The notes: a model not told the origin generated them from the letters alone. DNA of 64,000 bases from UBA1847 sp942492205 (GCA_942492205.1 CALODT010000001.1:434001-498000); one strand, 5' to 3'. Shown: positions 1 to 9,143, counted from the first letter of the stretch. Numbers and translations: made by a program.

Positions 1-1
1 G

Positions 2-1030
2 TTCGATCTCACACCGATGACGAAATATCGCATCACCGGCCCCGATGCGATGGACTATCTGAATCGACTCGTTACACGTGACATGGCGAAGATACGGCCC
101 GGCCGGGTCGCGTATGCCGTGTGGTGTGACGATCACGGTCAGGTTATCGACGACGGCACGATCTTCCATTTGCGTGAGGGCGAATACCGCCTGTGTTCGC
201 AGGAACGCCACTACGCCTGGCTCATGGCCGCAAGCATTGGCTTCGATGTGACGATTACGCACGAAACCGAAAACGTTGCCGCTCTGGCCGTGCAGGGCCC
301 GACCTCGTTCAGCGTGCTCAACAAGATGGGGCTCGAGGGTCTCGATGAGCTGAAGCCTTTCGGGCTGACGCACTTCGACTTCCAGGGCAGTGAATTGATG
401 GTCTCCCGTACCGGTTTTACAGCTGATCTCGGCTACGAGCTGTGGATTGATCCTGACAAAGCCGAGGCGCTCTGGGATGCATTGTTCGAGGCTGGCGAGC
501 TCTATGGTATCCGTGCGATTGGTACCCACGCACTGGAGCTTGCGCGCATCGAGGCCGGCTTCCTCGCCGCCTACATGGAATTCCTGCCAGCCGATGAAAC
601 GGTGCGCACGGGTCGTTCACGATCGCCACTGGAACTCGGCCTCGACTGGCTGGTGGATTTCAAGAAACCCAACTTCAACGGTCGCCGCGCTCTTGCTGAA
701 GAGAAACGCAGAGGCTCCACCTGGCGCCTGGTCAAGCTCGATATCGAGGGCAACAAGCCCGCGCATAATTCGTACATCTTCGCCAGGGAGAACGGCAATG
801 CAGGTGAGATAGGTTTCATCACCTCTGCTGCGTGGTCACCAGTCTGTAAGCAAAATATCGCGCTGGGTACCGTTCGCACACCGCACGGCAAACCCGGTGA
901 CACGGTATGGGTTGAGATTTATTACCAGCGAGAAATGCACTGGAGCCGCAAGATGGCCAGGGCGACCGTGGTGGACAAGCCGTTCTGGTTCCCACCGCGC
1001 CGAGGTGCGACGCCACCTGGTCCGTACTAG
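2..1030 (+). CDS. GcvT/DmdA-family folate-dependent methyltransferase (5' partial)
   Basis: This is a member of the aminomethyltransferase fold (GcvT, DmdA and aromatic O-demethylases), which moves a methyl or methylene group from a substrate to tetrahydrofolate in the cytoplasm. The open frame continues upstream of the first ATG at 17 to the window edge (codons reading F-D-L-T-P before the Met), and family members carry a longer N-terminus, so the gene is cut by the window. Visible hallmarks are ITGPDAMDYLNRLVTRD near the start, the GELMV-like SRTGFTADLGYELW segment, the GTHALELARIEAG helix and the C-terminal beta domain around ITSAAWSPVCKQNIALG. It precedes an acyl-CoA synthetase on the same strand. 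The substrate cannot be read from sequence: DMSP, dimethylglycine-like or methoxy-aromatic compounds are all possible. Confidence 0.8.
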   Translation, partial: FDLTPMTKYRITGPDAMDYLNRLVTRDMAKIRPGRVAYAVWCDDHGQVIDDGTIFHLREGEYRLCSQERHYAWLMAASIGFDVTITHETENVAALAVQGPTSFSVLNKMGLEGLDELKPFGLTHFDFQGSELMVSRTGFTADLGYELWIDPDKAEALWDALFEAGELYGIRAIGTHALELARIEAGFLAAYMEFLPADETVRTGRSRSPLELGLDWLVDFKKPNFNGRRALAEEKRRGSTWRLVKLDIEGNKPAHNSYIFARENGNAGEIGFITSAAWSPVCKQNIALGTVRTPHGKPGDTVWVEIYYQREMHWSRKMARATVVDKPFWFPPRRGATPPGPY

Positions 1031-1173
1031 CAGGCTATTGAGAAAGTCTTGGAGGCTCGGTTAAATGACCGGAACTGCGCTCTGCCTTGCGCCTCTTGTA
1101 AAGGTGCCCGACCGGTACGGCGAGACGCGCCACGGACGGTTATTTTACCAGCCTGCTTGACGGTATTACGACG

Positions 1174-3279
1174 GTGAAACACCGGCTCGACCCACTGCTG
1201 CGACCGCGTTCGATCGCTGTCGTCGGCGCATCGAATCGCGCCGACAGCATGGGTGAGTGGATCCTGAAGAACCTGGAAATCGGTGGCTATGGCGGTCGCG
1301 TGTACCCGGTGAATCCCAACTACGAGACGCTCGACGGAAAGCCCTGCTTCGCCGACCTTGCGGCCTTGCCAGACACGCCTGACCTGGTTGTCTTTGCTGT
1401 CAGCGATGCGCGCCTCGAAGCCGCGCTCGATGAGGCGATTGCTGGGGGAGTTCCCGCTGCGGTCATTCAGTCGACGCTCGCGATCGACAACGATGCCACG
1501 CCGCGGCTGCGTGAGCGTGTGCGATCGAAGATTCGCAGCGCGGGCATGCTGGTGTGTGGCGCAAACGGCATGGGTTACTACAATGTTCGCGACCATGTCT
1601 GGACCTGCGGCTTCGACAGCAGCATGCATGCGGCACCCGGCAATATCACGCTCATCAGCCACTCCGGTTCGGGGATGTCCGGCATTATCGACTGCGACGA
1701 ACGCTTGCGTATCAATCTCGCCGTATCGACGGGCAATGAGATCGGCGTAACGATGGATGAGTACCTGGATTTCGCGCTCGACCTGCCGGAGACACGCGTT
1801 GTCGGGCTATTCGTCGAAACAGCGAGAAACCCCGACGGTTTCAGGGCGGCGTTGTCAAAGGCGGCACAGCGACGCATACCCGTCGTTGCCCTGAAGACAG
1901 GACGAACACAAGAAGCCGCGCGACTGGCCGTGTCGCACTCGGGCGCCATGGCGGGTGATGACGCCGCTTATGAGGCCTTGTTCGAGCGCTACGGCGTACA
2001 GCGAGCGCTTGACCAGGATGAATTCGCAACGATGCTGATCATGTTCGCGGAACTGCATCCGGTCGGCGCGGGAGGACTCGTAACGCTGCACGACTCGGGT
2101 GGCGAGCGACAGTTGCTGGTGGACCTGGCAGACGAGGCGGGGGTGCCGCTCACGGAGCTGGCCGAAAACACGGTCAAAGGGCTGCAAGAGGTCCTTGACC
2201 CGGAACTCCCGGCTGTGAACCCGCTGGATGGCTGGAGCCGCGGCGGCCCGACGGCCGGCGAGGTTATGACACGCAGCCTGTCGCTGATGATGCAGGATGA
2301 AGGTGCAGCGCTCGGAGCGGTGCTCCACGATCGTGCACCCGGTGGCAAGATCTACCCTGGTTACCTGAACTACATGCAGCGAGCGCATGCCGAGTCCGGC
2401 AAGCCGGTGGCACTGGTGGCGGCGCGCCAGGGAACCGGTTTCGACGAGGCCGTGGTGGCCAGCACGCACGCGGGCTTTCCGGTGCTGGACGGCGTGCGCC
2501 CGTTTCTGCGCGGCGTTCGCGCACTGTTCGCCTACCGAGACTACCTGCTCGAAGAGTTCAGGGAGCTCGAGCGAGCGAATGACACGGTCGTCAAGAAGTG
2601 GCGGGCGAGGTTGCGGCACGGCGAGGTGCTGCCGGAATCCGACGCGCTCAATATGCTGGCCGATTTCGGTCTGGAAGCGACGACGCCTGAAGCGGCGGGT
2701 AGCGAAGAGGAAGTCCTGGCGGCTGCGGCGCGCGTCGGTTTCCCCGTCGTACTGAAGACGGCGAAAGAGGGATTGCTGCACAAGTCTGATCTGGGCGGCG
2801 TCATTATTGGTATTCACGACGCCGAACAGCTGCAGCAGATGTACCGCATCATGCGCCATCGTCTGGGCGCCGAGGTGCTCGTTGCACCGATGGCGCCGAG
2901 CGGCGTCGAGATGTTTCTCGGCGTCAAGCGCGACCCGCAGTTCGGTCCGGTCGTTCTAATCGGGTTTGGCGGCGTCCTCGCCGAGACGATCAACGACGTG
3001 CAGTTCGCGCTGCCACCATTCGATACGATGCACGCGCGACGATGTCTTGATCGTATGCAGCTGCGCTCATTGCTGGACGGAGTGCGAGGCAATCCGGCCG
3101 TGAACGTGGAGAGCTTCTGCGAAGCAACCTCGCGGTTTTCTGTCATGGCACACGCACTCGGTGATGTCCTTTCGGAACTCGACGTCAACCCGGTGATTGT
3201 CGGTGAGGGCGGTTCCGTCGCGGTCGATGCGCTGGCGGTAGGTCGCGACCGACGCAAGGATGATCGTGCAGAAACTTGA
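1174..3279 (+). CDS. ADP-forming acyl-CoA synthetase (acetate-CoA ligase family)
   Basis: At 701 residues this matches the fused alpha-beta layout of NDP-forming acyl-CoA synthetases. It has an N-terminal CoA-binding Rossmann domain (SIAVVGASN near residue 15, GYGGRVYPVNPNY near 50), a succinyl-CoA-ligase-like flavodoxin domain carrying the expected phospho-histidine in LAVSHSGAMAGDDAAYEALF (about residue 255), and a C-terminal ATP-grasp domain starting about residue 480 (FPVVLKTAKEGLLHKSDLGG). No GNAT acetyltransferase domain is present, so it is not a Pat protein. The start is GTG at 1174; no closer ATG exists upstream in frame. The next gene overlaps its end by 20 bases, suggesting co-translation. 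The acyl substrate is unknown; the neighbours suggest a catabolic carboxylate. Confidence 0.88.
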   Translation: MKHRLDPLLRPRSIAVVGASNRADSMGEWILKNLEIGGYGGRVYPVNPNYETLDGKPCFADLAALPDTPDLVVFAVSDARLEAALDEAIAGGVPAAVIQSTLAIDNDATPRLRERVRSKIRSAGMLVCGANGMGYYNVRDHVWTCGFDSSMHAAPGNITLISHSGSGMSGIIDCDERLRINLAVSTGNEIGVTMDEYLDFALDLPETRVVGLFVETARNPDGFRAALSKAAQRRIPVVALKTGRTQEAARLAVSHSGAMAGDDAAYEALFERYGVQRALDQDEFATMLIMFAELHPVGAGGLVTLHDSGGERQLLVDLADEAGVPLTELAENTVKGLQEVLDPELPAVNPLDGWSRGGPTAGEVMTRSLSLMMQDEGAALGAVLHDRAPGGKIYPGYLNYMQRAHAESGKPVALVAARQGTGFDEAVVASTHAGFPVLDGVRPFLRGVRALFAYRDYLLEEFRELERANDTVVKKWRARLRHGEVLPESDALNMLADFGLEATTPEAAGSEEEVLAAAARVGFPVVLKTAKEGLLHKSDLGGVIIGIHDAEQLQQMYRIMRHRLGAEVLVAPMAPSGVEMFLGVKRDPQFGPVVLIGFGGVLAETINDVQFALPPFDTMHARRCLDRMQLRSLLDGVRGNPAVNVESFCEATSRFSVMAHALGDVLSELDVNPVIVGEGGSVAVDALAVGRDRRKDDRAET

Positions 3280-4120
3280 GGTTTACCAGTCGCTCTGGGG
3301 CATGGAGCTTCGTAACCCTGCGGTGCCGGAGCGGACGCCTGAGGAAGCCTTTGCGATGGTGGCTGCGGCGGGCTTCGACGGCATGTGTCTCGACCCGTCC
3401 GTCGCAGAAATAGCGGAGAACCGTCAGTACCAGGCGCTTTTTCGGCGACACGAGCTTGGCTGCATGATCAACGCCTTTCCGGCGACGCCAGCCGACATGC
3501 TGCCATTACTCGACTTCGCCGTGTCCATGGACGCATGCATCGTCAACGTCATTAGCGGCGTGATGCCGATGAGACCGCAGGAGGCCGTTCCGGCGGTGCG
3601 ACGCTGGATGGCTGAGGCCAGCAACCGAAACATGCCGTTGCTGTTCGAAACACATCGTGACAGCCTGCTCAATGATCTGTATTTCACCTTGCAGCTGATG
3701 GAGCTCGTTCCCGAAATGCGTCTGTGTGCAGACCTCTCGCACATGGTGGTCGATCGCGAACTGCGGGTGCCGGTGCCCGAGCGCGACCAGCGTCGTATCG
3801 AGGCAGTACTGGAACGCTCGGACTGCTTCCAGGGTCGCGTCGCCAACCGCGAGCAGATACAGGTTCAGCTATCCTTCCCTCAGCACCAGGTCTGGGTCGA
3901 CGTTTTCAGGGCCTGGTGGAAGACCGGCATGCGCCGCTGGCGACAGCGAAACGGTGCCGATGCAACGCTGCGGTTTCTGTGCGAGCTCGGGCCTCCGCCG
4001 TACGCGATTACGGATGCAAATCAAAACGAGCTGTCTGACCGATGGCAAGAGTCGCTGCAAATTCGCGACTGGGTGCGCCACATATGGGCCGCACTGGACA
4101 GCGAGTTGACAGAAACCTGA
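3260..4120 (+). CDS. Sugar phosphate isomerase/epimerase-like TIM-barrel protein
   Basis: This 286-residue protein looks like an AP-endonuclease-2/xylose-isomerase-type TIM barrel. Candidate metal ligands are visible in LLFETHRDSLLND (Glu) and CADLSHMVVDRE (Asp and His), in the order and spacing seen in the family. A canonical final metal-site His/Glu motif is not clear, so catalysis is not assured. The ATG at 3260 lies inside the last codons of the acyl-CoA synthetase gene, which points to an operon with it. Members of this fold isomerise or epimerise keto-sugars, inositols or hydroxypyruvate-type acids. No specific reaction is claimed. Confidence 0.65.
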   Translation: MIVQKLEVYQSLWGMELRNPAVPERTPEEAFAMVAAAGFDGMCLDPSVAEIAENRQYQALFRRHELGCMINAFPATPADMLPLLDFAVSMDACIVNVISGVMPMRPQEAVPAVRRWMAEASNRNMPLLFETHRDSLLNDLYFTLQLMELVPEMRLCADLSHMVVDRELRVPVPERDQRRIEAVLERSDCFQGRVANREQIQVQLSFPQHQVWVDVFRAWWKTGMRRWRQRNGADATLRFLCELGPPPYAITDANQNELSDRWQESLQIRDWVRHIWAALDSELTET

Positions 4121-4165
4121 TGTTCGAGCAGCTTTAGCCGCCAACATTTGGCCGGGTCGAGAAAA

Positions 4166-4750
4166 ATGCAAACGATGACAGCCACGGTTCTATCCGTGCA
4201 CGCAGGCGCTAATGAGGACAAGAGCAAACCCGATGTGCCTTCCATCCAGGTCGAGCTCGATGGCGTAGTCGGCGACAAGCACCGTTCGTTCTCGCGCACG
4301 ACCTGGGCCGGCGACAAACAGCCGAAGGGCACTGTGCGAAGAAACGAACGGCAGTGGTCTGCCGTCTCACTCCACGAGCTGCGCGAGATAACAAAGGCGC
4401 TGGGTTTGCAACGCCCGCTGCTGCCATCGACCCTTGGTGCGAATCTTTGCCTCAAGGGGATTCGTGAGTTGTCCAGATTGCCGAAAGGAACCTTGCTGAA
4501 GTTCCCCTCAGGCGCGGAACTTTGCGTTGAGGAATACAATCCACCTTGCCTCGATATGGGAACGCGCATTGCCGAAACACTGAAGACGCTTTCTGGCGAA
4601 GCGCTGACCAACACGGCATTTTCAGATGCCGCGCGACTCGTGCGGGGAATTGTCGGTGTTGTAGAGGTGCCGGGTGAAATTTTCGCAGGCGACGAAGTAG
4701 CGATCGAAATCTATGAGCCGCCGAGTTGGCTGGCCCGGTCGAATCACTAA
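4166..4750 (+). CDS. MOSC domain protein
   Basis: This compact single-domain protein resembles MOSC proteins (molybdenum cofactor sulfurase C-terminal domain; YiiM/YuaD types). It shows the usual N-terminal strand with GVVGDKHRS, the central GANLCLKGI segment, and a conserved-position cysteine in EEYNPPCLDMGTRI near residue 140, followed by GIVGVVEVPGEIFAGDEV. MOSC proteins bind or transfer sulfur to the molybdenum cofactor or support reduction of N-hydroxylated compounds. The frame is open from a TTG at 4148, but the ATG at 4166, or the second Met at 4175, is the more natural start. It follows the isomerase-like gene by 45 bases and is likely in the same transcript. Confidence 0.72.
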   Translation: MQTMTATVLSVHAGANEDKSKPDVPSIQVELDGVVGDKHRSFSRTTWAGDKQPKGTVRRNERQWSAVSLHELREITKALGLQRPLLPSTLGANLCLKGIRELSRLPKGTLLKFPSGAELCVEEYNPPCLDMGTRIAETLKTLSGEALTNTAFSDAARLVRGIVGVVEVPGEIFAGDEVAIEIYEPPSWLARSNH

Positions 4751-4797
4751 GACGGTTCGTCTACTGCATCGCCGCGGTCGAGCGGCAGTTCGCAGCA

Positions 4798-7755
4798 CTA
4801 CAGCTGTCCGGGGTCGCCATAGACGGGTTGTCCTTCGAACAGGGTAAGCAGCACCTTCGCTTCCGATATCTCGTCGGTATCGATCTCGAGAATGTTGCGA
4901 TCGACAACGATCAGGTCGGCCAGCTTGCCCTTCGCGATCGACCCGGTTCTATCATCCTGCCTGTTAACGAACGCGGCATTGAGTGTGAATGCCCGGATCG
5001 CCTGCTCCACCGTTATGCGCTGCTCGGGGTTCATGACGACCGTATCGTGGGTGTCCGCATCGTATCGGTTGACGGCCGTTTCAATCTGCGGAAACGGATT
5101 GGCTGTCGAGACAGCCCAGTCGCTGCCGAAGGCGACTGTGCCGCCCCAGTCCATGATCGATTTGATCGGATACATCGAATTTGCCGTCGCATCGCTGATA
5201 AATGGCAGTGTCAGATCGATGACGTAGTCGTCCGCATACGCCCAGAGCGGCTGGAAATTGGCAACGACGTTTAGCGCTGCAAACCTCGGCACGTCGCTGG
5301 GGTGAACGAACTGCAGGTGGGAAATATGATGGCGATGACCCAGGTCGCCATTGCGGCGCTGCGCCTCTTCGACGGCATCCAGCGATTGCCGGACCGCACC
5401 GTCGCCAATCGCGTGGAAATGCACCTGGAAGCCTTCTGCGTCGAGCAGGCTCACAGCCTCCTTCAGAAACTCCGGGTCCAGCATCGGGATCCCGTGGCCG
5501 CCTTCCTCGGTCCGGTAGGGTTCGAGCATGACGGCCGTGTAGTTCTCGACGACGCCGTCCTGCATGATCTTGACAGAGGTCGCCCGAATATTGCCTTTGC
5601 TGAATCTGTCGCGAAGCTCTTTGAGGTGCGGAATCTGTTCCTCTGACTGCCCGCGTTCCCACCAGAGTGCGGCAACGACACGCAAATTGAGATCGTCCGC
5701 TGCATCGAGATTCGTGTAGGCCTGCAGGTCCCCCTCGAAAGCATAGGCGTCCTGGATGGATGTAATGCCGTAAGCGTGCAGCATGTCGCGCGCGTAAATG
5801 AGGCCCTGAAGTCGTTCGTCCGGCGTCGGTTCGGGTATGTGCTTTGCCACCAGGTCCATGGCGCCTTCCTGCAGGCTGCCGATCGGCTCTCCCGTTTCGG
5901 CATCCTTGTCGATGATGCCGTCGGGCGGGTTGTCCGTGTTCCTGTCAATGCCGGCGATCGTGAGCGCGACGCTGTTGGCCCAGCCCGAATGGCCGTCTGC
6001 TGAGACCAGGTAAACCGGCCGATCCGGCACCAGTTCGTCCAAGATGTCTCGGCCTGGCATGCCGCCGGGCCCGAATTCGGCCATTGACCAGCCGCCGCCG
6101 AGGATCCAGGCGACATCCGGATTTGCCGCTGCGTACTCGGCGATTCGCTCCTGGTACGCGGCTACTCCGCGTACGTCGTAGAGACTGCAGGCCAGCGCCT
6201 GCATGCCGGAGTCGATCGGATGGATATGGGCGTCCTGAAAGCCCGGCAGCATTAGCCGGCCGCGCAGGTCATGGACAACGGTGTCGGGGCCAATGTGGCT
6301 GCGAACGCCATCGTCGGTGCCAACGAACGCGATCCTGCCGTTGCGAATGGCAACGGCCTGCGCCCAGGGATTCTCCTCATTCACCGTGTAGATCTTGCCG
6401 GTGTGATAGACCGTGTCGGCGAACTTCGGCTGCAACGGCATGGCCTTCTTGATCACCGTACCGCCCTTGATGACCGACTCGACGTCCTGCAAGACAGTAA
6501 TGTCAGACAACGGGTTGCCGGCGACGGCGATCAGATCGCCAAAACGCCCGACTTCGATCGCGCCAACGTCACTGGCGATTCCCATGTGCGCCGCCGGGAC
6601 TGACGTCGCGCTCTTGATCGCTGCCATCGGCGTCATGCCGCGGCGAACCATGACTTCGAATTGCCGCGCGCCCATGTCATGCGGCAATACACCGAGATCC
6701 GTGCCGAAAATAATAGTGACCCCGGCTTTCAGCGCCTTTTCAAAAACCACTCGCTGTGCCTCGGTGGTTTCCTCGTTCTTGCGCATGAATTCCTCGGCGT
6801 ATCCCTGTTCTCTCCCGACCTCTTCCGTGTAGGTGCCGTTGTAGACGTCCATCGAGAAAACTACGCCGCGCTCTGCCGCCAATGCGATCGCTTCGTCGTC
6901 GGCCAGCGAGGCGTGCTCGATGGAATCGACGCCGGCGAGTATGGCGTCCTTGATCGACTCTGCACCGTGCGCGTGAGCGGTCACTTTGATGCCGGCCGCG
7001 TGCGCGACCTCGACAACCGCAGCAATCTCCTCGCGGGTCATCTCCGGCGCACCGGGGATACCGCCGTAGCCGAACACCGCGCCGGATGCGATGACTTTGA
7101 TAAAGTCCGCACCGCCGGCGACCACTTCCTCGGCGCGTGCGCGGAACTCCTCCGCGCCACGGGCGACACCCATGCGGTAGTAATCGGGAATCTCGCTGTC
7201 GTCGACGCCCGGGATATACATGTCGCCACCGCCATGCGGAATCGTCAGGTATGGCCCGGCTACGCGTATGCGTGGGCCGATGATGTCGCCGGCTTCGATC
7301 TGCTCCCGAACATCGCGATCAACCCAGGCAAGGTAGCCGCCAACATGGCGGACGGTTGTAAACCCGGCATTCAGCACGGTGCCTGCAATGCGCCCGGCCA
7401 GTTCGCGTGTCTCCGCGGGTGTGCGGCGCAGAAAAACGGTGTAGTCGTTCAGGTCTTCGGGCAACCCGTCGATATGGACGTGCGAATCGATAAGCCCCGG
7501 CAGACAGGTGAAATCCTTCAGGTTGACGACCTGTGCACCAACAGGTGGTTTCGCATCGCCGGGCAGCACGGCTGAAATGTGCTCGTCGGTGATGACGACC
7601 AGGCGCGGTCCCAATGCCTGATCCGCCAGCCCGTCGATCAGGTTGCCGCACCGTACCGCGACGACCTTTGCGGTCCGGGCCGATGGCACATCCGGCGCTT
7701 TCTGACAGCCAGCCAGCAACGCTATGACGAGCATGTGAACTACGAACTTGCGCAT
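4798..7755 (-). CDS. Tandem amidohydrolase fusion lipoprotein
   Basis: One uninterrupted gene encodes a 985-residue protein with two complete metal-dependent hydrolases. Residues 1-18 are a lipoprotein signal with lipobox LLAGC (Cys17). Residues about 30-435 form an imidazolonepropionase-like amidohydrolase: H92 and H94 (SHVHID), K220 (DFIKVIASGA), H261/H263 (TAHAHG), H281 (SIEHAS) and D353 (FGTDLG). Residues about 445-985 form a YtcJ-like amidohydrolase 3: H510 and H512 (DAHIHP), FHAIGDGA near 780, HHISHLQF near 812 and FGSDWAV with D879. Each half matches the length of a stand-alone enzyme, and the linker is only about ten residues. The ATG at 7755 follows a good GGAGAG ribosome site; the open frame further upstream is rejected because it would bury the signal peptide. 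Substrates are probably amides, dipeptides or lactams, hydrolysed in the periplasm. Confidence 0.88.
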   Translation of the reverse strand: MRKFVVHMLVIALLAGCQKAPDVPSARTAKVVAVRCGNLIDGLADQALGPRLVVITDEHISAVLPGDAKPPVGAQVVNLKDFTCLPGLIDSHVHIDGLPEDLNDYTVFLRRTPAETRELAGRIAGTVLNAGFTTVRHVGGYLAWVDRDVREQIEAGDIIGPRIRVAGPYLTIPHGGGDMYIPGVDDSEIPDYYRMGVARGAEEFRARAEEVVAGGADFIKVIASGAVFGYGGIPGAPEMTREEIAAVVEVAHAAGIKVTAHAHGAESIKDAILAGVDSIEHASLADDEAIALAAERGVVFSMDVYNGTYTEEVGREQGYAEEFMRKNEETTEAQRVVFEKALKAGVTIIFGTDLGVLPHDMGARQFEVMVRRGMTPMAAIKSATSVPAAHMGIASDVGAIEVGRFGDLIAVAGNPLSDITVLQDVESVIKGGTVIKKAMPLQPKFADTVYHTGKIYTVNEENPWAQAVAIRNGRIAFVGTDDGVRSHIGPDTVVHDLRGRLMLPGFQDAHIHPIDSGMQALACSLYDVRGVAAYQERIAEYAAANPDVAWILGGGWSMAEFGPGGMPGRDILDELVPDRPVYLVSADGHSGWANSVALTIAGIDRNTDNPPDGIIDKDAETGEPIGSLQEGAMDLVAKHIPEPTPDERLQGLIYARDMLHAYGITSIQDAYAFEGDLQAYTNLDAADDLNLRVVAALWWERGQSEEQIPHLKELRDRFSKGNIRATSVKIMQDGVVENYTAVMLEPYRTEEGGHGIPMLDPEFLKEAVSLLDAEGFQVHFHAIGDGAVRQSLDAVEEAQRRNGDLGHRHHISHLQFVHPSDVPRFAALNVVANFQPLWAYADDYVIDLTLPFISDATANSMYPIKSIMDWGGTVAFGSDWAVSTANPFPQIETAVNRYDADTHDTVVMNPEQRITVEQAIRAFTLNAAFVNRQDDRTGSIAKGKLADLIVVDRNILEIDTDEISEAKVLLTLFEGQPVYGDPGQL

Positions 7756-7961
7756 ACAGTCTCTCCGCGATGCTTGAGAATACACTAGCAAGCGCAGAGC
7801 AGGCTTGTGAAGTAAGCTCAGTCGAATGTTGCGATTGCGCTCGGTCGACAAGGCCACGTTGCCCGGCGCCAGGGGTATGGCGCGCAACGGGGGGGGTTAC
7901 TTGATCGCGTGTGTCGCCGCTACCTTCGACGCGGAAGGGCTGATCGCCATCGGCGAGGCGC

Positions 7962-8114
7962 ATGTCGCGAGTGCGAATCGCCCGGGTCCGGCCGAATTCG
8001 AACCGGGACGTGGGCTGCGAGCCGATCATGCGCTGTGCGCTGTTCGTGGCCGACAAGCTCTACGGCATCAAGGTGCCGATGCCGGTTGATGCGCAAGCGG
8101 TTAACGGGAAATAA
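7962..8114 (+). CDS. Small ORF upstream of gdx, uncertain
   Basis: A 50-codon frame starts at ATG 7962 and ends at TAA 8112-8114, twelve bases before the gdx start. Its C-terminal half (GCEPIMRCALFVADKLYGIK...) looks protein-like, while the N-terminal third is arginine-rich and unconvincing. The stop codon runs directly into the gdx ribosome site (taaggagaa), so it could be translationally coupled to it. I do not recognise the product. It may be a real small protein, the tail of a decayed gene, or chance. The rest of 7756-8126 shows no other supportable gene. Confidence 0.3.
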   Translation: MSRVRIARVRPNSNRDVGCEPIMRCALFVADKLYGIKVPMPVDAQAVNGK

Positions 8115-8126
8115 GGAGAAACAACA

Positions 8127-8450
8127 ATGCCTGGTCCATGGTTGAGCCTTGCAATCGCCGGCCTGTTCGAGATCGTTTGGGCGGTCGGGCTGAAATACAC
8201 GGACGGCTTCTCGAGGCTGTGGCCGAGCTTGCTGACGCTTTGCGCCATGGCGATCAGCCTGTATTTCCTGTCGCAGGCGTTGAAGTCGATTCCGCTGGGC
8301 ACCGGCTATGCGGTCTGGACGGGAATAGGGGCAGCCGGCACGGCCATTCTCGGCATCATCCTGTTCAGCGAATCGGCAGCATTGCTCAGGCTCTTTTGTA
8401 TCGCACTGATCATTGGCGGCATTGCCGGTTTGAAGCTGACGGCGCCATAG
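8127..8450 (+). CDS. gdx: Guanidinium exporter Gdx (SugE-type SMR protein)
   Basis: This 107-residue protein has four hydrophobic helices and aligns closely with the Gdx/SugE branch of the small multidrug resistance family, which exports guanidinium in exchange for protons across the inner membrane as an antiparallel dimer. The first helix carries the essential glutamate in AGLFEIVWAVGLKYTDGFSRL (Glu14). LGTGYAVWTGIGAAGTAILGI in helix 3 is a strong signature of the guanidinium-selective subtype rather than the drug-exporting EmrE subtype. A clear AAGGAGAA ribosome site precedes the ATG. Gdx genes are often under guanidine riboswitches, but none of the known architectures was recognised upstream. 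Confidence 0.92.
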   Translation: MPGPWLSLAIAGLFEIVWAVGLKYTDGFSRLWPSLLTLCAMAISLYFLSQALKSIPLGTGYAVWTGIGAAGTAILGIILFSESAALLRLFCIALIIGGIAGLKLTAP

Positions 8451-8501
8451 TTGGGCCGACCAAAGCGATGCGAAGCATGGCCGCGGGAGCATAGTCCTGA
8501 A

Positions 8502-9143
8502 TCAGGAATGGCCGCCCAGGAGCCCCGGAATGTCGCCGGGCGCCGAGGCGATAGCCGTTGCGCCGGCGGACGTCAGTTCCTCGACTGAACCATAGCCATA
8601 TGCGACACCGATCGGGCGCATACCCGTTGCGACCGCGCCGATCAGGTCGTGCTTTCGGTCGCCAATCATGGTTCGGCTGACAGCGCCGGGATTCTGCGCA
8701 ATCGCGTACTGCAGCAGTTCCGTTTTCTTCGAGCGGGTGCCGTCCAGTTCGCAGCCGTAAACCTCCTCGAAAAAGTCCTTCATGCCGAAGTGCTCGACAA
8801 TTCTCTTCGCCTGCGCGTGGGGTTTGCTGGTTGCAACGAACAAGGTTACGTCCTCGGCCCGAATACGTTCGAGGGCTTCAAGGATGCCGTCGTAGAGAAG
8901 GTTTTCCTGCCAGCCAACATCGTTGAAGCGCTCCCGGTACAGGTCGACGGCCTCTAATGTCAGTTCGTCGCCGACCAGCTGTGGAAAGGTGTCATAGAGC
9001 GGCGGGCCTATGCAGCCAGATAAGAAGTCGTCGCCGGGTGGCGGAAAACCGAGCCGCTCGAGCGCATAGAGGATGCACTTCGAGATGCCCTCGTAAGGAT
9101 CGGTCAATGTACCGTCGAGATCGAAATAGATGTGCGCAGGCAC
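8502..9143 (-). CDS. HAD-superfamily hydrolase, phosphoglycolate-phosphatase-like
   Basis: This haloacid dehalogenase (subfamily IA) phosphatase has motif I FDLDGTLTD with both catalytic aspartates, a helical cap, motif II LFVATSKPHAQAKRI, and motif III-IV KK then MIGDRKHDLIGA. Members dephosphorylate phosphoglycolate, nucleotides or sugar phosphates in the cytoplasm. The frame is open from a TTG at 9188 that lacks a ribosome site. The GTG at 9143 puts DxD at the usual distance from the N-terminus and is preferred, though the longer form is not excluded. It is convergent with gdx and divergent from the diguanylate cyclase gene. The exact substrate is unknown. Confidence 0.82.
   Translation of the reverse strand: MPAHIYFDLDGTLTDPYEGISKCILYALERLGFPPPGDDFLSGCIGPPLYDTFPQLVGDELTLEAVDLYRERFNDVGWQENLLYDGILEALERIRAEDVTLFVATSKPHAQAKRIVEHFGMKDFFEEVYGCELDGTRSKKTELLQYAIAQNPGAVSRTMIGDRKHDLIGAVATGMRPIGVAYGYGSVEELTSAGATAIASAPGDIPGLLGGHS

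Noticed and set aside
4727..5274. Plus-strand frames of 182 aa and others across the amidohydrolase gene
   Set aside because: Shadows of the long minus-strand gene; no family motifs and no ribosome sites.
7985..8045. tRNA-like GTTCGAATT stretch on the minus strand
   Set aside because: No acceptor or anticodon stems can be drawn around it; the resemblance is limited to the T-loop-like word.
7900..8126. Guanidine-II (mini-ykkC) riboswitch before gdx
   Set aside because: Only one GGGACG-like word is present; the required pair of ACGR-looped hairpins was not found by eye.
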